Assembly: GCA_947650365.1 (NCBI GenBank)
Contig: OX393551.1
Span: 64,345,644 to 64,409,643 of the forward strand
From: Chamaelirium japonicum
Lineage: Eukaryota; Streptophyta; Magnoliopsida; Liliales; Melanthiaceae
Direction: 5' to 3'
DNA: 64,000 nucleotides
Under the pieces are notes generated by a model. The model was not told the origin of the DNA and did not search any database. It was given only the letters and a program-made list of their open reading frames with translations. This document shows positions 51,901-54,081 of this stretch, piece by piece (the first letter of the stretch is position 1; each line of letters begins with the position of its first letter). Made by a program: the position numbers and the translations under genes.

Positions 51901-54081
51901 AGAGGAGAGAAGAGACGGGATCGGGAGGGAGGGAGGCGCAAGGGGGGTTGGGGCCGGTCGGGATGGAGAGGAGAGGAGGGGAGGGAGGGGGTCGGGAGAG
52001 AGAGCGGCACAAGGGGGGAAGGTCGGGCGAGTCGGGTGGGAGAGGAGAGGAAAGGAGGGAGGGGGTCGGGAGGGGGAGCGGCATAATGGGGGAGGTTGGG
52101 GCCGGTCGGGTGGGAGAGGAGAGGAGAGGAGGGAGGGGATCGGGAGGGAGTGCGGCACAGGCAGGGTCGGCCGGTCGGGTGGGAGAGGAGGAAAAAGATG
52201 AGAGCTAGGGTTTCACACACTAGCCTGATCCTCGGGTTTCACAAGCCTAGGGTTTGGGTTTGGGTTTCACACACCTCACCCTGGTTTCTCTCAACACACA
52301 TGTGGAGGAAAACAAATTTTTATTATTCATTCCATCTGAAAGAAAAGATGACAGGCCTATAAATAGGCTTACAACGACAGACGAAACAGCCCACTAATCG
52401 AGGTGAGACTAAAAGTACACAAGCCAAATAACAAAACAGAAAAAACAACAGCCAACATGACTAGAACCACATGCTCAGATGTCACCTCCTGCGCTGGTAC
52501 ACTCGTCAGGGCCGAGGCTCGATGTCCCCATCACTTATCTAAGTTTTCTATCACTTTTGGGGAAAGCCAAAAATTGGGATACAATTATATGATACAATAT
52601 AAAAAGTGGTAGAGAAAATCAAGTGGTGGATGCTCTTTCATACAAAAAAGGAGAATGCAGCGATTTCTAGACAATTATATATCTTGAATCTGTTCTACAT
52701 GGCCAGATTACACAATGGCAAAAGTGATATAATTTTATTCTACAATCCTAACACATCCTTGTTACCAAAGATTTTGGGAAAGCTACATGAGACTCCCCAA
52801 TAGCTGGACATTCTGGGTATAAAAATACTCTCAAGAACTACAACCTTATTCTATCGCCCGGGGATGTGTGAGACGATCAAGAACTTCATTAAACAATGTG
52901 ACGTTTTTCAAAGAAACAGTGTCGAAAATGTAGCTCCAGCTGGACTTCTACAACCATTGGATGTGCCTGAGCGTATTTGGAGCGATATATTCCTGGACTT
53001 TATTGAAGAGTTACCCATATCAAGCTGTGTTTGTCATTTAGCCAAAGGAAAGATGGCTTTAGACCATTGAGGGAAAATCTAATCCGTGCAGAAGGAAGGA
53101 AAACGGAACATGATCTAAAGTTAATGATTGGATTTATCTTTGCTTGTAGCCATATCACCAAACCGCAGTGGCTATCAGACGACCACTAATATTGCTTGCA
53201 TGTTACATTGGCCCCTATCAAGTAATGTACCGGTCGCACAAGCTAGCATTCTCGAAAGGTTCATGCAGCGGCATTCCATGTTTCATTTTTGAACAGGAAG
53301 GTCAACAAGGCCCACGCCCGAACATCCTTGCCGACCTTCGAAGAGCACGATACTTTACAGCCACAACCACCCACTACTTTGGGTCCTTGTATGATCAATA
53401 AAGAATCAAGTGATCACTAAGATCTTTTTTTTTTTTTTTTTTTGACATCGGCGGGTGTCCTGAAATCTTTCGGGCAATGGCCCACTTCAGGCTCGGACTA
53501 ATCCCTCCGGGAGTGAAGCCCAACCCACTCGGCAATTCCCACTTCACTAAGATCTTAGTTCGATGGCAGGTTGCCCTACCCGAGGATACAAAGTGTACGA
53601 AGTACAATTCCTTTGTGGAAAGATTACCAAATGTTTCACTTTGTTAGGAAGCCCTAAACCCGATCACGATAGACGATAGATAATTAGTTGTTTTGAAGCC
53701 CTTCTTTGCTTGAATTGGACCATTCCCGATTCTTCTTCAACATCAAAACATCTTTTCTACGAAGGAACACATTACACAGCATGGGAATTTTTCACCAAAC
53801 ATGGGTTTATAATTTTGAGGAAAGAGTATGAGGAGAAGGGGGGGGGGGATGGGGTAATACCTCCCACCGGCGCAAGGGCGGACGGCGGAAGCTCCGTAGT
53901 GAGAGAAGAGGCGAGAGAGCATGTCGTGGGGTATCGACTCCGGGAGATGCCGAACTAGCAGGGTCGCCGTCGCCGCCGCCGCTTCCTCTGAATTGGTAAT
54001 CGACTGCTGCTGCTGCTGCCGCAGCGGAGGAGTAGGAACGGTTGGATGGTGGTGGAAGTAGGTAGGGACGCTCGACGCCAT
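3090..54081 (-). CDS. SNRNP65: U11/U12-65K-like minor spliceosome protein (RNPC3 family), 11 exons, whole gene span
   Basis: In this family the protein is part of the nuclear U11/U12 di-snRNP, contacts U12 snRNA and helps bridge the two snRNPs. CDS is the complement of join(3090..3173, 3907..3972, 14505..14563, 14767..14854, 16642..16815, 16890..17039, 17140..17319, 17473..17554, 19160..19375, 19486..19557, 53861..54081): 1,392 nt, 463 residues plus stop. RRM1 is about residues 39-108 (LLVRHL at 41-46, RNCAFVDF at 76-83). A proline-rich stretch is about 213-238. RRM2 is about 375-450 (VLYIKNL and [10 protein letters not shown]). The motif [13 protein letters not shown] across the exon 4/5 join is a family hallmark. 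All ten introns are GT-AG, phases match at every junction, and no stop interrupts. The ATG at 54081 has A at -3 and G at +4. Family recognition is from memory; transcription is not shown. Confidence 0.93.
3534..3852. mobile_element. Mutator-type MITE in intron 10
   Basis: Long terminal inverted repeats: the left end starts GGGCAAATTACAAAAAACCT and the right end, reverse-complemented, starts GGGCAAATCACATATACCTC. The inner arms also fold back (CCGTCTGCATTTA and its complement). Flanks AAAAAGTAA (3525-3533) and ACAAAGTAA (3853-3861) are a 9-bp target duplication with one mismatch, typical of Mutator-like elements. The 319-bp element sits between exons 10 and 11. Confidence 0.85.
3907..3972 (-). 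CDS. SNRNP65: U11/U12-65K exon 10 (RNP1 of RRM2)
   Basis: 66 nt, 22 codons: [20 protein letters not shown] then AL. It holds the RNP1 motif of RRM2. Acceptor TTTCAG, donor GTGTGT. It is too short to show in an ORF scan and was found by matching the expected sequence between exons 9 and 11. Confidence 0.93.
5253..5291. repeat. 39-bp palindrome inside the hAT element
   Basis: A perfect 19-bp inverted repeat around one base, centred on the sequence TCAGTCATTGACTGA. A degenerate relative (ATGAATCAG and CTGATCCATG) occurs at about 5117-5150. Both lie in the untranslated leader before the transposase. Confidence 0.8.
5486..7786 (+). pseudogene. hAT transposase (BED finger, DUF659, hAT dimerisation), disrupted
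   Basis: This gene would cut and join the hAT ends. The first segment (5486 to about 5815) holds an N-terminal BED-like finger whose CxxC reads C-N-F-Y, so the second metal cysteine is missing. A frameshift near 5800-5818 is needed to reach the second segment (to 7084), which carries DUF659 ([24 protein letters not shown]). The third segment (7186-7786) carries [13 protein letters not shown] and the C-terminal dimerisation region ([21 protein letters not shown]). The conserved NP-[RK]-YYS join spans an intron at about 7086-7185; the only GT donor (7085) leaves the frame off by one, as if one base was lost. Three defects make an active protein unlikely. Confidence 0.85.
8140..8668. other. Intron 9 spacer
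   Basis: AT-rich sequence with no open frame or repeat that I recognise. Confidence 0.5.
8669..8960. mobile_element. Non-autonomous insertion rich in GACTCG repeats
   Basis: Flanked by an exact 11-bp direct repeat TTTTCAAATAG (8658-8668 and 8961-8971), evidence of an insertion. Both halves are dense in ACTCG/CGAGT motifs. The centre holds a TA/TG microsatellite (about 8757-8822). The termini (CCCAGAACTTGG and CCAAAACTCGG) match weakly. A relative lies at 15253-15579. The composition suggests a hAT-type MITE. Confidence 0.65.
8757..8822. repeat. (TA)n(TG)n compound microsatellite
   Basis: A TA run passes directly into a TG run in the middle of the GACTCG-rich insertion. Confidence 0.92.
8972..9866. 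other. Intron 9 spacer with small open frames
   Basis: Three overlapping plus-strand frames of 84-106 codons (9277-9833) show no recognisable domain. They are probably chance frames or transposon remnants. Confidence 0.4.
9875..10802. mobile_element. Non-autonomous hAT-type element (928 bp)
   Basis: Perfect 15-bp terminal inverted repeats CAATGTTTAAAAAGG / CCTTTTTAAACATTG with a perfect 8-bp target duplication CATGGAAT (9867-9874, 10803-10810). Both subterminal regions hold repeated AGGCGT/AAGCCTC motifs; the centre is AT-rich with no transposase. 8-bp duplications and subterminal repeats point to hAT. Confidence 0.9.
10811..11849. other. Intron 9 spacer
   Basis: Mixed purine-rich and AT-rich DNA including a G13-14 run near 11361-11373. 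No protein similarity recognised. Confidence 0.45.
11850..12437 (+). pseudogene. Chromovirus (Ty3/gypsy) integrase C-terminus and chromodomain, remnant
   Basis: Broken frames carry [12 protein letters not shown], then [20 protein letters not shown], then a chromodomain ([20 protein letters not shown], followed after a frameshift by the expected TWIS and LDPDLLE-type region). This is the 3' end of a chromovirus pol. At least two frameshifts are needed, so it is dead. The same arrangement, with the coding end abutting TGATGG at the LTR start, is seen in the element at 43239-52533. Confidence 0.8.
12438..13322 (+). repeat. Probable 3' LTR of the chromovirus remnant
   Basis: Starts TGATGGTGACATCG directly after the chromodomain reading, as in the intact chromovirus. 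It holds a TC microsatellite and ends tentatively near 13322. Only one LTR copy is present, so the right boundary is a guess. Confidence 0.45.
12850..12901. repeat. (CT)n microsatellite
   Basis: About 26 CT units, uninterrupted. Confidence 0.95.
13323..14504. other. Intron 9 spacer next to exon 9
   Basis: AT-rich. No domain recognised on either strand. Confidence 0.5.
14505..14563 (-). CDS. SNRNP65: U11/U12-65K exon 9
   Basis: 59 nt. Two bases complete Gly395, then [19 protein letters not shown] (396-414). Acceptor CTTTCAG, donor GTTAGA. The next exon is 10.5 kb away. Confidence 0.93.
14767..14854 (-). CDS. SNRNP65: U11/U12-65K exon 8 (RNP2 of RRM2)
   Basis: 88 nt, residues 366-394 plus one base. 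It reads [18 protein letters not shown] then [11 protein letters not shown], the start of the C-terminal RRM, which binds U12 snRNA in characterised homologues. Acceptor TTTGCAG, donor GTAAGT. Confidence 0.94.
14855..16641 (-). other. Intron 7 of U11/U12-65K
   Basis: 1,787 bp, donor GTATGG, acceptor TTTGCAG. It contains a GACTCG-rich insertion (15253-15579); the rest is unassigned AT-rich sequence. Confidence 0.85.
15253..15579. mobile_element. GACTCG-rich non-autonomous insertion in intron 7
   Basis: Same composition as the element at 8669-8960 (CGACTCG and GGCCGAGTTTT blocks at both ends). Flanked by TTTTAAAA (15245-15252 and 15580-15587), a possible 8-bp duplication, though this octamer is low-complexity. 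Probable hAT-type MITE. Confidence 0.55.
16642..16815 (-). CDS. SNRNP65: U11/U12-65K exon 7
   Basis: 174 nt, 58 codons, phase 0. An acidic linker ends [11 protein letters not shown], the conserved lead-in to the C-terminal RRM. Acceptor ACGGCAG, donor GTATGG. Confidence 0.92.
16890..17039 (-). CDS. SNRNP65: U11/U12-65K exon 6
   Basis: 150 nt, 50 codons, phase 0. It is lysine/arginine-rich ([15 protein letters not shown], then IKKKNPVLQ), probably including a nuclear localisation signal. Acceptor TTGCTAG, donor GTATTT. Confidence 0.92.
17140..17319 (-). CDS. SNRNP65: U11/U12-65K exon 5 (proline-rich)
   Basis: 180 nt, 60 codons, phase 0 at both ends. It begins [14 protein letters not shown], continues through a proline-rich stretch including seven consecutive prolines, and ends with an acidic serine segment ([11 protein letters not shown]). 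Acceptor TTTGCAG, donor GTACCC. Confidence 0.94.
17473..17554 (-). CDS. SNRNP65: U11/U12-65K exon 4
   Basis: 82 nt, residues 170 (split) to 197. It reads [20 protein letters not shown] then VPRFYTQ, the conserved central segment of the RNPC3 family. Acceptor TTATAG, donor GTTTGA. Confidence 0.94.
17555..19159 (-). other. Intron 3 of U11/U12-65K
   Basis: 1,605 bp, donor GTATGT, acceptor TTATAG. AT-rich; no transposon or gene recognised. Confidence 0.85.
19160..19375 (-). CDS. SNRNP65: U11/U12-65K exon 3 (end of RRM1 and linker)
   Basis: 216 nt, residues 98 (split) to 169 plus two bases. It reads [12 protein letters not shown], the last strand of RRM1, then a serine-rich linker ending [10 protein letters not shown]. 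Acceptor ATATAG, donor GTATGT; in phase with exons 2 and 4. Confidence 0.93.
19486..19557 (-). CDS. SNRNP65: U11/U12-65K exon 2 (RNP1 of RRM1)
   Basis: 72 nt. The acceptor is a T-run then GCAG. The first G completes codon 74 (AG|G, Arg), giving [14 protein letters not shown] across the junction. It ends QLN plus AG before donor GTGTTT. The exact phase fit and conserved sequence across the join link it to exon 1. Confidence 0.93.
19558..20171. other. Start of TE-bearing part of intron 1
   Basis: AT-rich sequence upstream of the exon 2 acceptor. Nothing recognised apart from the A-run at 19562-19571, which is the polypyrimidine tract on the minus strand. Confidence 0.5.
20172..20693. mobile_element. 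MITE with perfect 15-bp ends (hAT-like)
   Basis: Terminal inverted repeats TAGGCCTGTCAATGG (20172-20186) and its complement CCATTGACAGGCCTA (20679-20693). The body is rich in GATCCGAATCCG-type repeats. A second internal CCTGTCAATGGACC near 20534 suggests a nested or duplicated copy. No clean target duplication was found. Confidence 0.75.
20694..21429. other. Intron 1 spacer
   Basis: No gene recognised. The right part has degenerate GTGATCA/GATGATG-type repeats related to the sequence beyond the Tat element (38330-39250). Confidence 0.45.
21430..21476. repeat. Partial 89-bp tandem unit left of the Tat insertion
   Basis: The 47 bp ending GGATGAGATCACAT matches the end of the 89-bp unit repeated at 38103-38330. 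It shows that the retrotransposon landed inside that array. Confidence 0.8.
21581..21710. repeat. 32-bp tandem repeat in the LTR (about 4 copies)
   Basis: Units begin GGCCCGCACACAAYGGCCCG. The same array is in the 3' LTR at about 36146-36275. Confidence 0.8.
22244..22251 (+). promoter_or_regulatory. LTR TATA box
   Basis: TATAAATA follows a C-rich tract and precedes GGGTGGGGG. The same box is at 36809-36816 in the 3' LTR. It is the likely core promoter of the element. Confidence 0.7.
22628..22855. repeat. 60-bp tandem repeat in the LTR (about 4 copies)
   Basis: Units start CCGGTGCTAC/TCGGTGCTAC at 22628, 22688, 22748 and 22808 and each contains CAACCGTCG. The 3' LTR copy lies at about 37193-37420. 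The 60-bp period keeps frame, giving spurious open frames on both strands. Confidence 0.85.
23544..23562 (+). other. Probable primer-binding site of the Tat element
   Basis: TGGCACGCCCGGTGGGACC begins six bases after the 5' LTR end, where a tRNA primer site is expected. The matching tRNA was not assigned. Confidence 0.5.
23610..27860 (+). CDS. Tat retrotransposon gag-protease polyprotein
   Basis: 1,416 codons from ATGGCCGG. The gag domain (about residues 270-450) contains [20 protein letters not shown] and a C/H motif [14 protein letters not shown] near 550, the zinc-binding form usual in Tat gag. The aspartic protease (about 1015-1130) has [11 protein letters not shown] at the active site, with Cys where many retropepsins have Ser or Thr, and LLLGRPWL. 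Two direct 67-residue repeats occupy about residues 670-800. The frame ends TAA at 27858-27860, but the same frame continues into RT, so this stop may be a mutation or a readthrough site. Confidence 0.88.
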   Translation: MAGTNDDTFAPTSLSPIAESPLLQHGDPENPEDVIPPVVRVYTRRTQTLADFFTPETAAEDARQGANEVLVHEETSLNPGTSVQKFGEDQPQPRARSGSPADIAPPLPGANIRHQAEASQRNYVSDDDGEGAGMQHRDVLRHHPPSALQLQVMQMGEHMAQLTRLMEEKDRHINTLLQRLSARDVATFGQPPASPVAAPAPSPTEVGPATLATTPALSSAPVPVSVAAQPSVAATMNAQQIQALVADMMRSHGGSLPPITAAYSKPYTARIQQLRFPTGFQPPKFQHFDGKGNPRQHIAHFVETCNNAGTYGDEMVKQFVRTLKGNAFDWYVDLPPGSIDSWDQMEREFLNRFYSTRRIVSMTELTAVKQRKDESVIDYIDRWRNLALNSRDRLSEDSAIEMCTQGMHWGLLYILKGIKPRSFEELATRAHDMELSLANRGDSKTKDFLKVEKKDKPPAPKSKQVNVADIASASKPLKISGKSDQEKGAAIPPPPPQRQSKMTLEELEAKEYPFPDSEVSSMFDQLLQEKMIELPPSKRPEQMHRVNYPLFCKYHRLVSHPIEKCFVFKEKIMALAKQGKIEIDSSDVATANMTSITFGSFQPVLVAAHQRRPKLRINRQRPIAKLAPRRKISRRQQYAPKLAEEETSLPWGQPSPMSTSLSNKAMSQRNLQTRYKQGDPEVGLLGQPSGKFDYYVLYSRPSHVSIEEIKPTGWESEGEPPRSPEEQGSLTHGEPTNLQTRYEQGDPEVGLLGQPSGKFDYYVLYSKPSPVSIEEIKPTGWESEGEPPRSPEEQVSPTHEGPTAPTPELHLGNEESTDEDAWVMLPRRRRPWMPRSRKFDRVTRKLPERRTYKKKSKAPGRKAFKVPPADPDDLLLQNPPEPTTLQEFFPDYFLPANQQHEASCCMVEIHVAPEEEDRIKPSKESNTDNEEDDSDKDSTAAYDEAILHLPLIEALHLPEKARLAMAEALTDPDSYKRKKKNAEKDKTIVSCNAAITFSDEDLQLGARLHNRPVYVSGYINEKPVNRILLDCGSAVNIMPIQTMRQLGITTDQLSQSQLVIQGFNQGGQSTIGIIRLKLSISQLDTTVLFHVIDCQTSYHLLLGRPWLHENGVVVSTWHQCLKYYEEGLEKCIVADDKPFNEAEAHLADAKFYQAKDLVAEVLPAKAPRTQKAKRMEQEEALPTPDPVPLSKAIREVKEVLAPRRRMCISSKPRSMKHTPLPAQATTVLCLTPQWLRKDEPPPFASPKGMVQPLSEANVITLQEMTLPLPSLGQASSSPKPINPFESSQLTFKPKGSWGQNAAKLLFKAGYDKDSAAHMSTLLPAPIPHGMTKTQAHLLQGGEQIPPNRQGIGSRQTPMVIKITGEKTFTSNYIEVKLVDEAKEGSSASDARSTNIIHPATKGAKRRRCQARRRTIP
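25617..26012 (+). repeat. 201-bp in-frame tandem duplication in gag
   Basis: Copy 1 (25617-25817) and copy 2 (25818 to about 26012) are nearly identical. Each encodes the 67-residue unit starting LQTRY and containing [13 protein letters not shown]. The period is 3 x 67, so the frame is kept. Confidence 0.92.
27861..30293 (+). pseudogene. Tat retrotransposon reverse transcriptase and double RNase H, with in-frame stops
   Basis: Continues the gag frame. RT carries [20 protein letters not shown] and the catalytic YVDD. A degenerate gypsy RNase H follows, then a second, archaeal-type RNase H ([31 protein letters not shown]), the feature that marks the Tat group. Stops break the frame at 28566-28568 (TGA after DLNNA), 29928-29930 (TAA) and 30291-30293 (TGA). 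Each looks like a single-base change of a conserved codon. No frameshift was found. Confidence 0.88.
30294..31457 (+). CDS. Tat retrotransposon integrase
   Basis: Open from after the TGA at 30293 to TAA at 31457, with an internal ATG at 30327. It has an HHCC zinc finger ([18 protein letters not shown]), then the catalytic core with Asp in GLDIVGP, Asp in VTDNGKQF and Glu in GLAEAFNKT (D,D-35-E pattern). The C-terminal domain ends [13 protein letters not shown]. There is no chromodomain. In the element this is the last part of pol, in the same frame as gag and RT, so it would normally be made from the polyprotein. Confidence 0.88.
   Translation, partial: RSLKFFHFNNELYRRSYDGALLRCLAKEEAEIALEEVHAGICGSHQSGPKLHFRIRRMGYYWPTMIKDSLEFAKRCHTCQLHGDYIRQPPEPLHPTIASWPFDGWGLDIVGPLPKSSKQHLYILAATDYFSKWAEAVPLREVTRHSVINFIQNDIIFRYGIPRYIVTDNGKQFKNAAVSQFCAKFDIKQKCSTMYASANGLAEAFNKTLCKLLEKVVSKSKKDWHERMGEALWAYRTSFRTPTQATPYSLVYGVEAVLPLELQIPSLRIAVQEGLVNGDNAQLRLAELEALDEKRLEAQQRLECYQARLTQAFNKRIRPRSFQKGELVLAVKRPIILSHRGGKKFDAKWDGPHVVKEVYSNGAYLLTTPEGLTLGPINGKYLKRYYA
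31706..34559 (-). CDS. Antisense ORF of the Tat element: plant-mobile-domain-like protein with C-terminal coiled coil
   Basis: Two long open frames (34559-32748 and 32731-31706) join cleanly through an 85-bp GT-AG intron (32764-32680; donor GTATACC, acceptor TTGGCAG), giving about 922 codons: complement(join(31706..32679, 32765..34559)). The first exon resembles the plant mobile domain ([19 protein letters not shown], then [12 protein letters not shown] and MLYDRFTGC). The second has a proline/acidic linker and an Ala/Glu/Arg-rich coiled coil (about the last 120 residues). The open frame begins with GTG at 34559 and the first ATG is at about 34505. A TGA at 34565-34563 separates it from a further 143-codon open stretch in the same frame up to 34994. 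Antisense extra ORFs are known in Tat elements; function unknown. Confidence 0.75.
34985..35348. repeat. 90-95-bp tandem repeat with hairpins, 4 copies
   Basis: Units begin CCTTGAGCAAATAAAG at 34985, 35075 and 35170, with a variant at 35260. Each contains GGGTCACGGCAAAAAGCCGCGA-type inverted repeats and a CCTGTTAAA block, and the units are joined by G-runs. It lies between the antisense ORF and the 3' LTR. Confidence 0.88.
35349..35745. other. Extremely GC/CpG-rich block in the Tat 3' region
   Basis: About 400 bp almost only G and C with very many CpG, including an internal direct repeat of GTGCCGCTCCGGCCC (about 35490 and 35550). Long open frames here on both strands are compositional and are not called as genes. 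Confidence 0.8.
36027..36041 (+). other. Polypurine tract of the Tat element
   Basis: AACTTGAGGGGGCAC lies just before the 3' LTR start (TGTGGGC at 36042), the expected site for plus-strand priming. Confidence 0.7.
36042..38102 (+). repeat. 3' LTR of the Tat element
   Basis: 2,061 bp, same length as the 5' LTR, about ten substitutions and no indels seen. It carries the same TATA box and the AATAAA at 38068-38073. Confidence 0.93.
38103..38330. repeat. 89-bp tandem repeat (about 2.5 copies) beside the Tat element
   Basis: Units start CACATGTAAGATG at 38103, 38192 and 38281. Each contains GAGAGGCAAGAGGGAATTAT. The sequence left of the 5' LTR is the missing end of one unit. Confidence 0.9.
38331..38519. 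other. Intron 1 spacer
   Basis: Degenerate GATCTTACA/ATGATAA repeats; nothing recognised. Confidence 0.45.
38520..38942. mobile_element. hAT-type MITE (TAGGGGTGGCAAT ends)
   Basis: Terminal inverted repeats TAGGGGTGGCAAT and ATTGCCACCCCTA. The flanking 8-bp duplication ATGACATG (38512-38519) / ATGACACG (38943-38950) has one mismatch. The 423-bp body is made of ACCCGACCC/GGGTCGGGT-type subterminal repeats. No coding capacity. Confidence 0.88.
39583..39638. repeat. 28-bp direct tandem duplication
   Basis: Two exact copies of a unit starting CATTTCTTCTCTTGTCC. Confidence 0.9.
39740..39768. repeat. (TGCCAG)n hexanucleotide repeat
   Basis: Nearly five TGCCAG units, slightly degenerate at the end. 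Confidence 0.9.
41072..41312. mobile_element. MITE with AGG(G)CACGTTTGRTTCCT ends
   Basis: Left end AGGCACGTTTGGTTCCT and right end AGGAATCAAACGTGCCCT are inverted. The body has repeated GCACATGTG motifs. No clear target duplication, so the superfamily is open. Confidence 0.65.
41313..42033. other. Intron 1 spacer with a diverged direct duplication
   Basis: A block with ATTATGGATA and ATTTATGCCCTAAGGAG occurs twice (about 41340-41520 and 41525-41700) with divergence. No gene. Confidence 0.55.
42034..43023. mobile_element. Non-autonomous TIR element (about 1 kb)
   Basis: Ends GCCTGTTTGGTTGC and GAATCAAACAGGGC are imperfect inverted repeats. The right half has several AGAGTTGCAACTCC subterminal repeats and the left half has GTTGGAAC blocks. 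No transposase and no clear target duplication. Confidence 0.55.
43239..44792 (-). repeat. 3' LTR of the chromovirus
   Basis: 1,554 bp. Same organisation as the 5' LTR, with substitutions and small indels mostly in the G-rich block (about 43925-44450). Confidence 0.9.
44793..46370 (-). pseudogene. Chromovirus integrase and chromodomain, disrupted
   Basis: Zinc finger ([21 protein letters not shown]) and core ([11 protein letters not shown], then [10 protein letters not shown] and [14 protein letters not shown]). A TAA near 45811-45809, a frameshift near 45460-45480 and another near 44960 interrupt it. The C-terminal part ([35 protein letters not shown]) leads to a chromodomain ([20 protein letters not shown]), whose reading runs to PSGENDGD at the LTR boundary. 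Chromodomains in this group direct insertion toward marked chromatin. Confidence 0.87.
46320..46812 (-). pseudogene. Chromovirus RNase H, deleted and frameshifted
   Basis: Restarts in a new frame ([34 protein letters not shown]). About 30 bp are missing after SEKLNDTR, removing the conserved RYSTYDKEF-type segment and shifting frame to [14 protein letters not shown] and [10 protein letters not shown] further frameshift lies near 46370. Confidence 0.82.
46800..48524 (-). pseudogene. Chromovirus zinc knuckle, protease and reverse transcriptase
   Basis: The frame continues from gag. Protease has [13 protein letters not shown] and [13 protein letters not shown] at about 47876-47874 separates it from RT (47873 onward), which has [24 protein letters not shown], the YFDD catalytic box and FLGFVVS. 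RT ends with a one-base frameshift near 46810 (KGFST then out of frame). Confidence 0.87.
48525..49466 (-). pseudogene. Chromovirus gag
   Basis: Open from 49466, with the first likely gag Met at [16 protein letters not shown], to a TGA at 48527-48525. It contains the gag core ([30 protein letters not shown]). Beyond the stop, the same frame continues into the zinc knuckle [14 protein letters not shown] (48476-48435), so gag was cut by a nonsense mutation just before it. Confidence 0.85.
49467..50955 (-). other. Chromovirus untranslated leader
   Basis: Between the primer-binding site and gag. It has a T-run at about 49482-49500 and a C-run at about 50027-50039. No domain was recognised in the small frames. 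Confidence 0.7.
50956..50967 (-). other. Primer-binding site (initiator methionine tRNA type)
   Basis: Minus strand reads TGGTATCAGAGC four bases after the 5' LTR, the classic site complementary to the 3' end of initiator Met-tRNA. Confidence 0.9.
50972..52533 (-). repeat. 5' LTR of the chromovirus
   Basis: 1,562 bp. It contains a long GGGAGGGG/GGTCGGG-rich block (about 51660-52190) and a TATAAATA/TATTTATA box near 52361. The GA-rich block opens large spurious frames. Confidence 0.9.
52545..53330 (+). pseudogene. Decayed Ty3/gypsy RNase H-integrase fragment
   Basis: Plus-strand broken frames: a RNase H tail (REN then QVVDALSYK), an integrase zinc region ([20 protein letters not shown]), [18 protein letters not shown] of the core, then a C-terminal part (WIYLCLQPYHQT, IGPYQV). 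Several stops and losses, including most of the catalytic core. It directly adjoins the chromovirus target duplication. Confidence 0.8.
53427..53543 (-). mobile_element. Short retroposon (SINE-like) with poly(A) on the minus strand
   Basis: Flanked by a perfect 13-bp duplication TCACTAAGATCTT (53414-53426, 53544-53556). The T-run at 53425-53445 is the poly(A) tail of a minus-strand insert. The 117-bp body resembles the 3' part of plant SINEs (CACTCCCGGAGGGATTAGTC). No A/B promoter boxes were confirmed, so it may be 5'-truncated. It lies about 320 bp inside intron 1 from exon 1. Confidence 0.75.
53861..54081 (-). CDS. SNRNP65: U11/U12-65K exon 1 (start codon, first half of RRM1)
   Basis: 221 nt encoding residues 1-73 plus two bases of codon 74. 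It starts ATG at 54081-54079 and includes a histidine/proline run, a Q5 run, an alanine-rich patch and the RNP2 motif LLVRHL. It ends RPCAGG followed by the donor GTATTA. The open frame continues upstream to 54147 only through a TTG codon, so 54081 is the first ATG in frame. The next exon lies 34.3 kb away. Confidence 0.92.

Larger units (their letters stand above)
43239..52533 (-). mobile_element. Chromovirus (Ty3/gypsy) LTR retrotransposon, decayed, 9.3 kb
   Basis: LTRs at 43239-44792 (1,554 bp, 3' LTR) and 50972-52533 (1,562 bp, 5' LTR), both TGATGTGG...CCCCATCA on the plus strand, flanked by a perfect 5-bp duplication CTTAT (43234-43238, 52534-52538). Coding is on the minus strand: gag, zinc knuckle, protease, RT, RNase H, integrase and a chromodomain ending at the LTR, with stops and frameshifts. 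The LTRs differ at roughly 3% in the first 340 bp and by indels, so it is older than the Tat element. It lies in the same orientation as the host gene. Confidence 0.93.
19558..53860 (-). other. Intron 1 of U11/U12-65K (34.3 kb, transposon-filled)
   Basis: 34,303 bp with donor GTATTA and an acceptor after an 11-T run (T11 GCAG). It interrupts codon 74 in phase 2. It contains a hAT-like MITE (20172-20693), a Tat retrotransposon (21477-38102), several MITEs, a same-strand chromovirus (43239-52533), a gypsy pol remnant and a SINE-like insertion. Reading exon 1 directly into exon 2 restores the expected RRM1. Confidence 0.9.
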
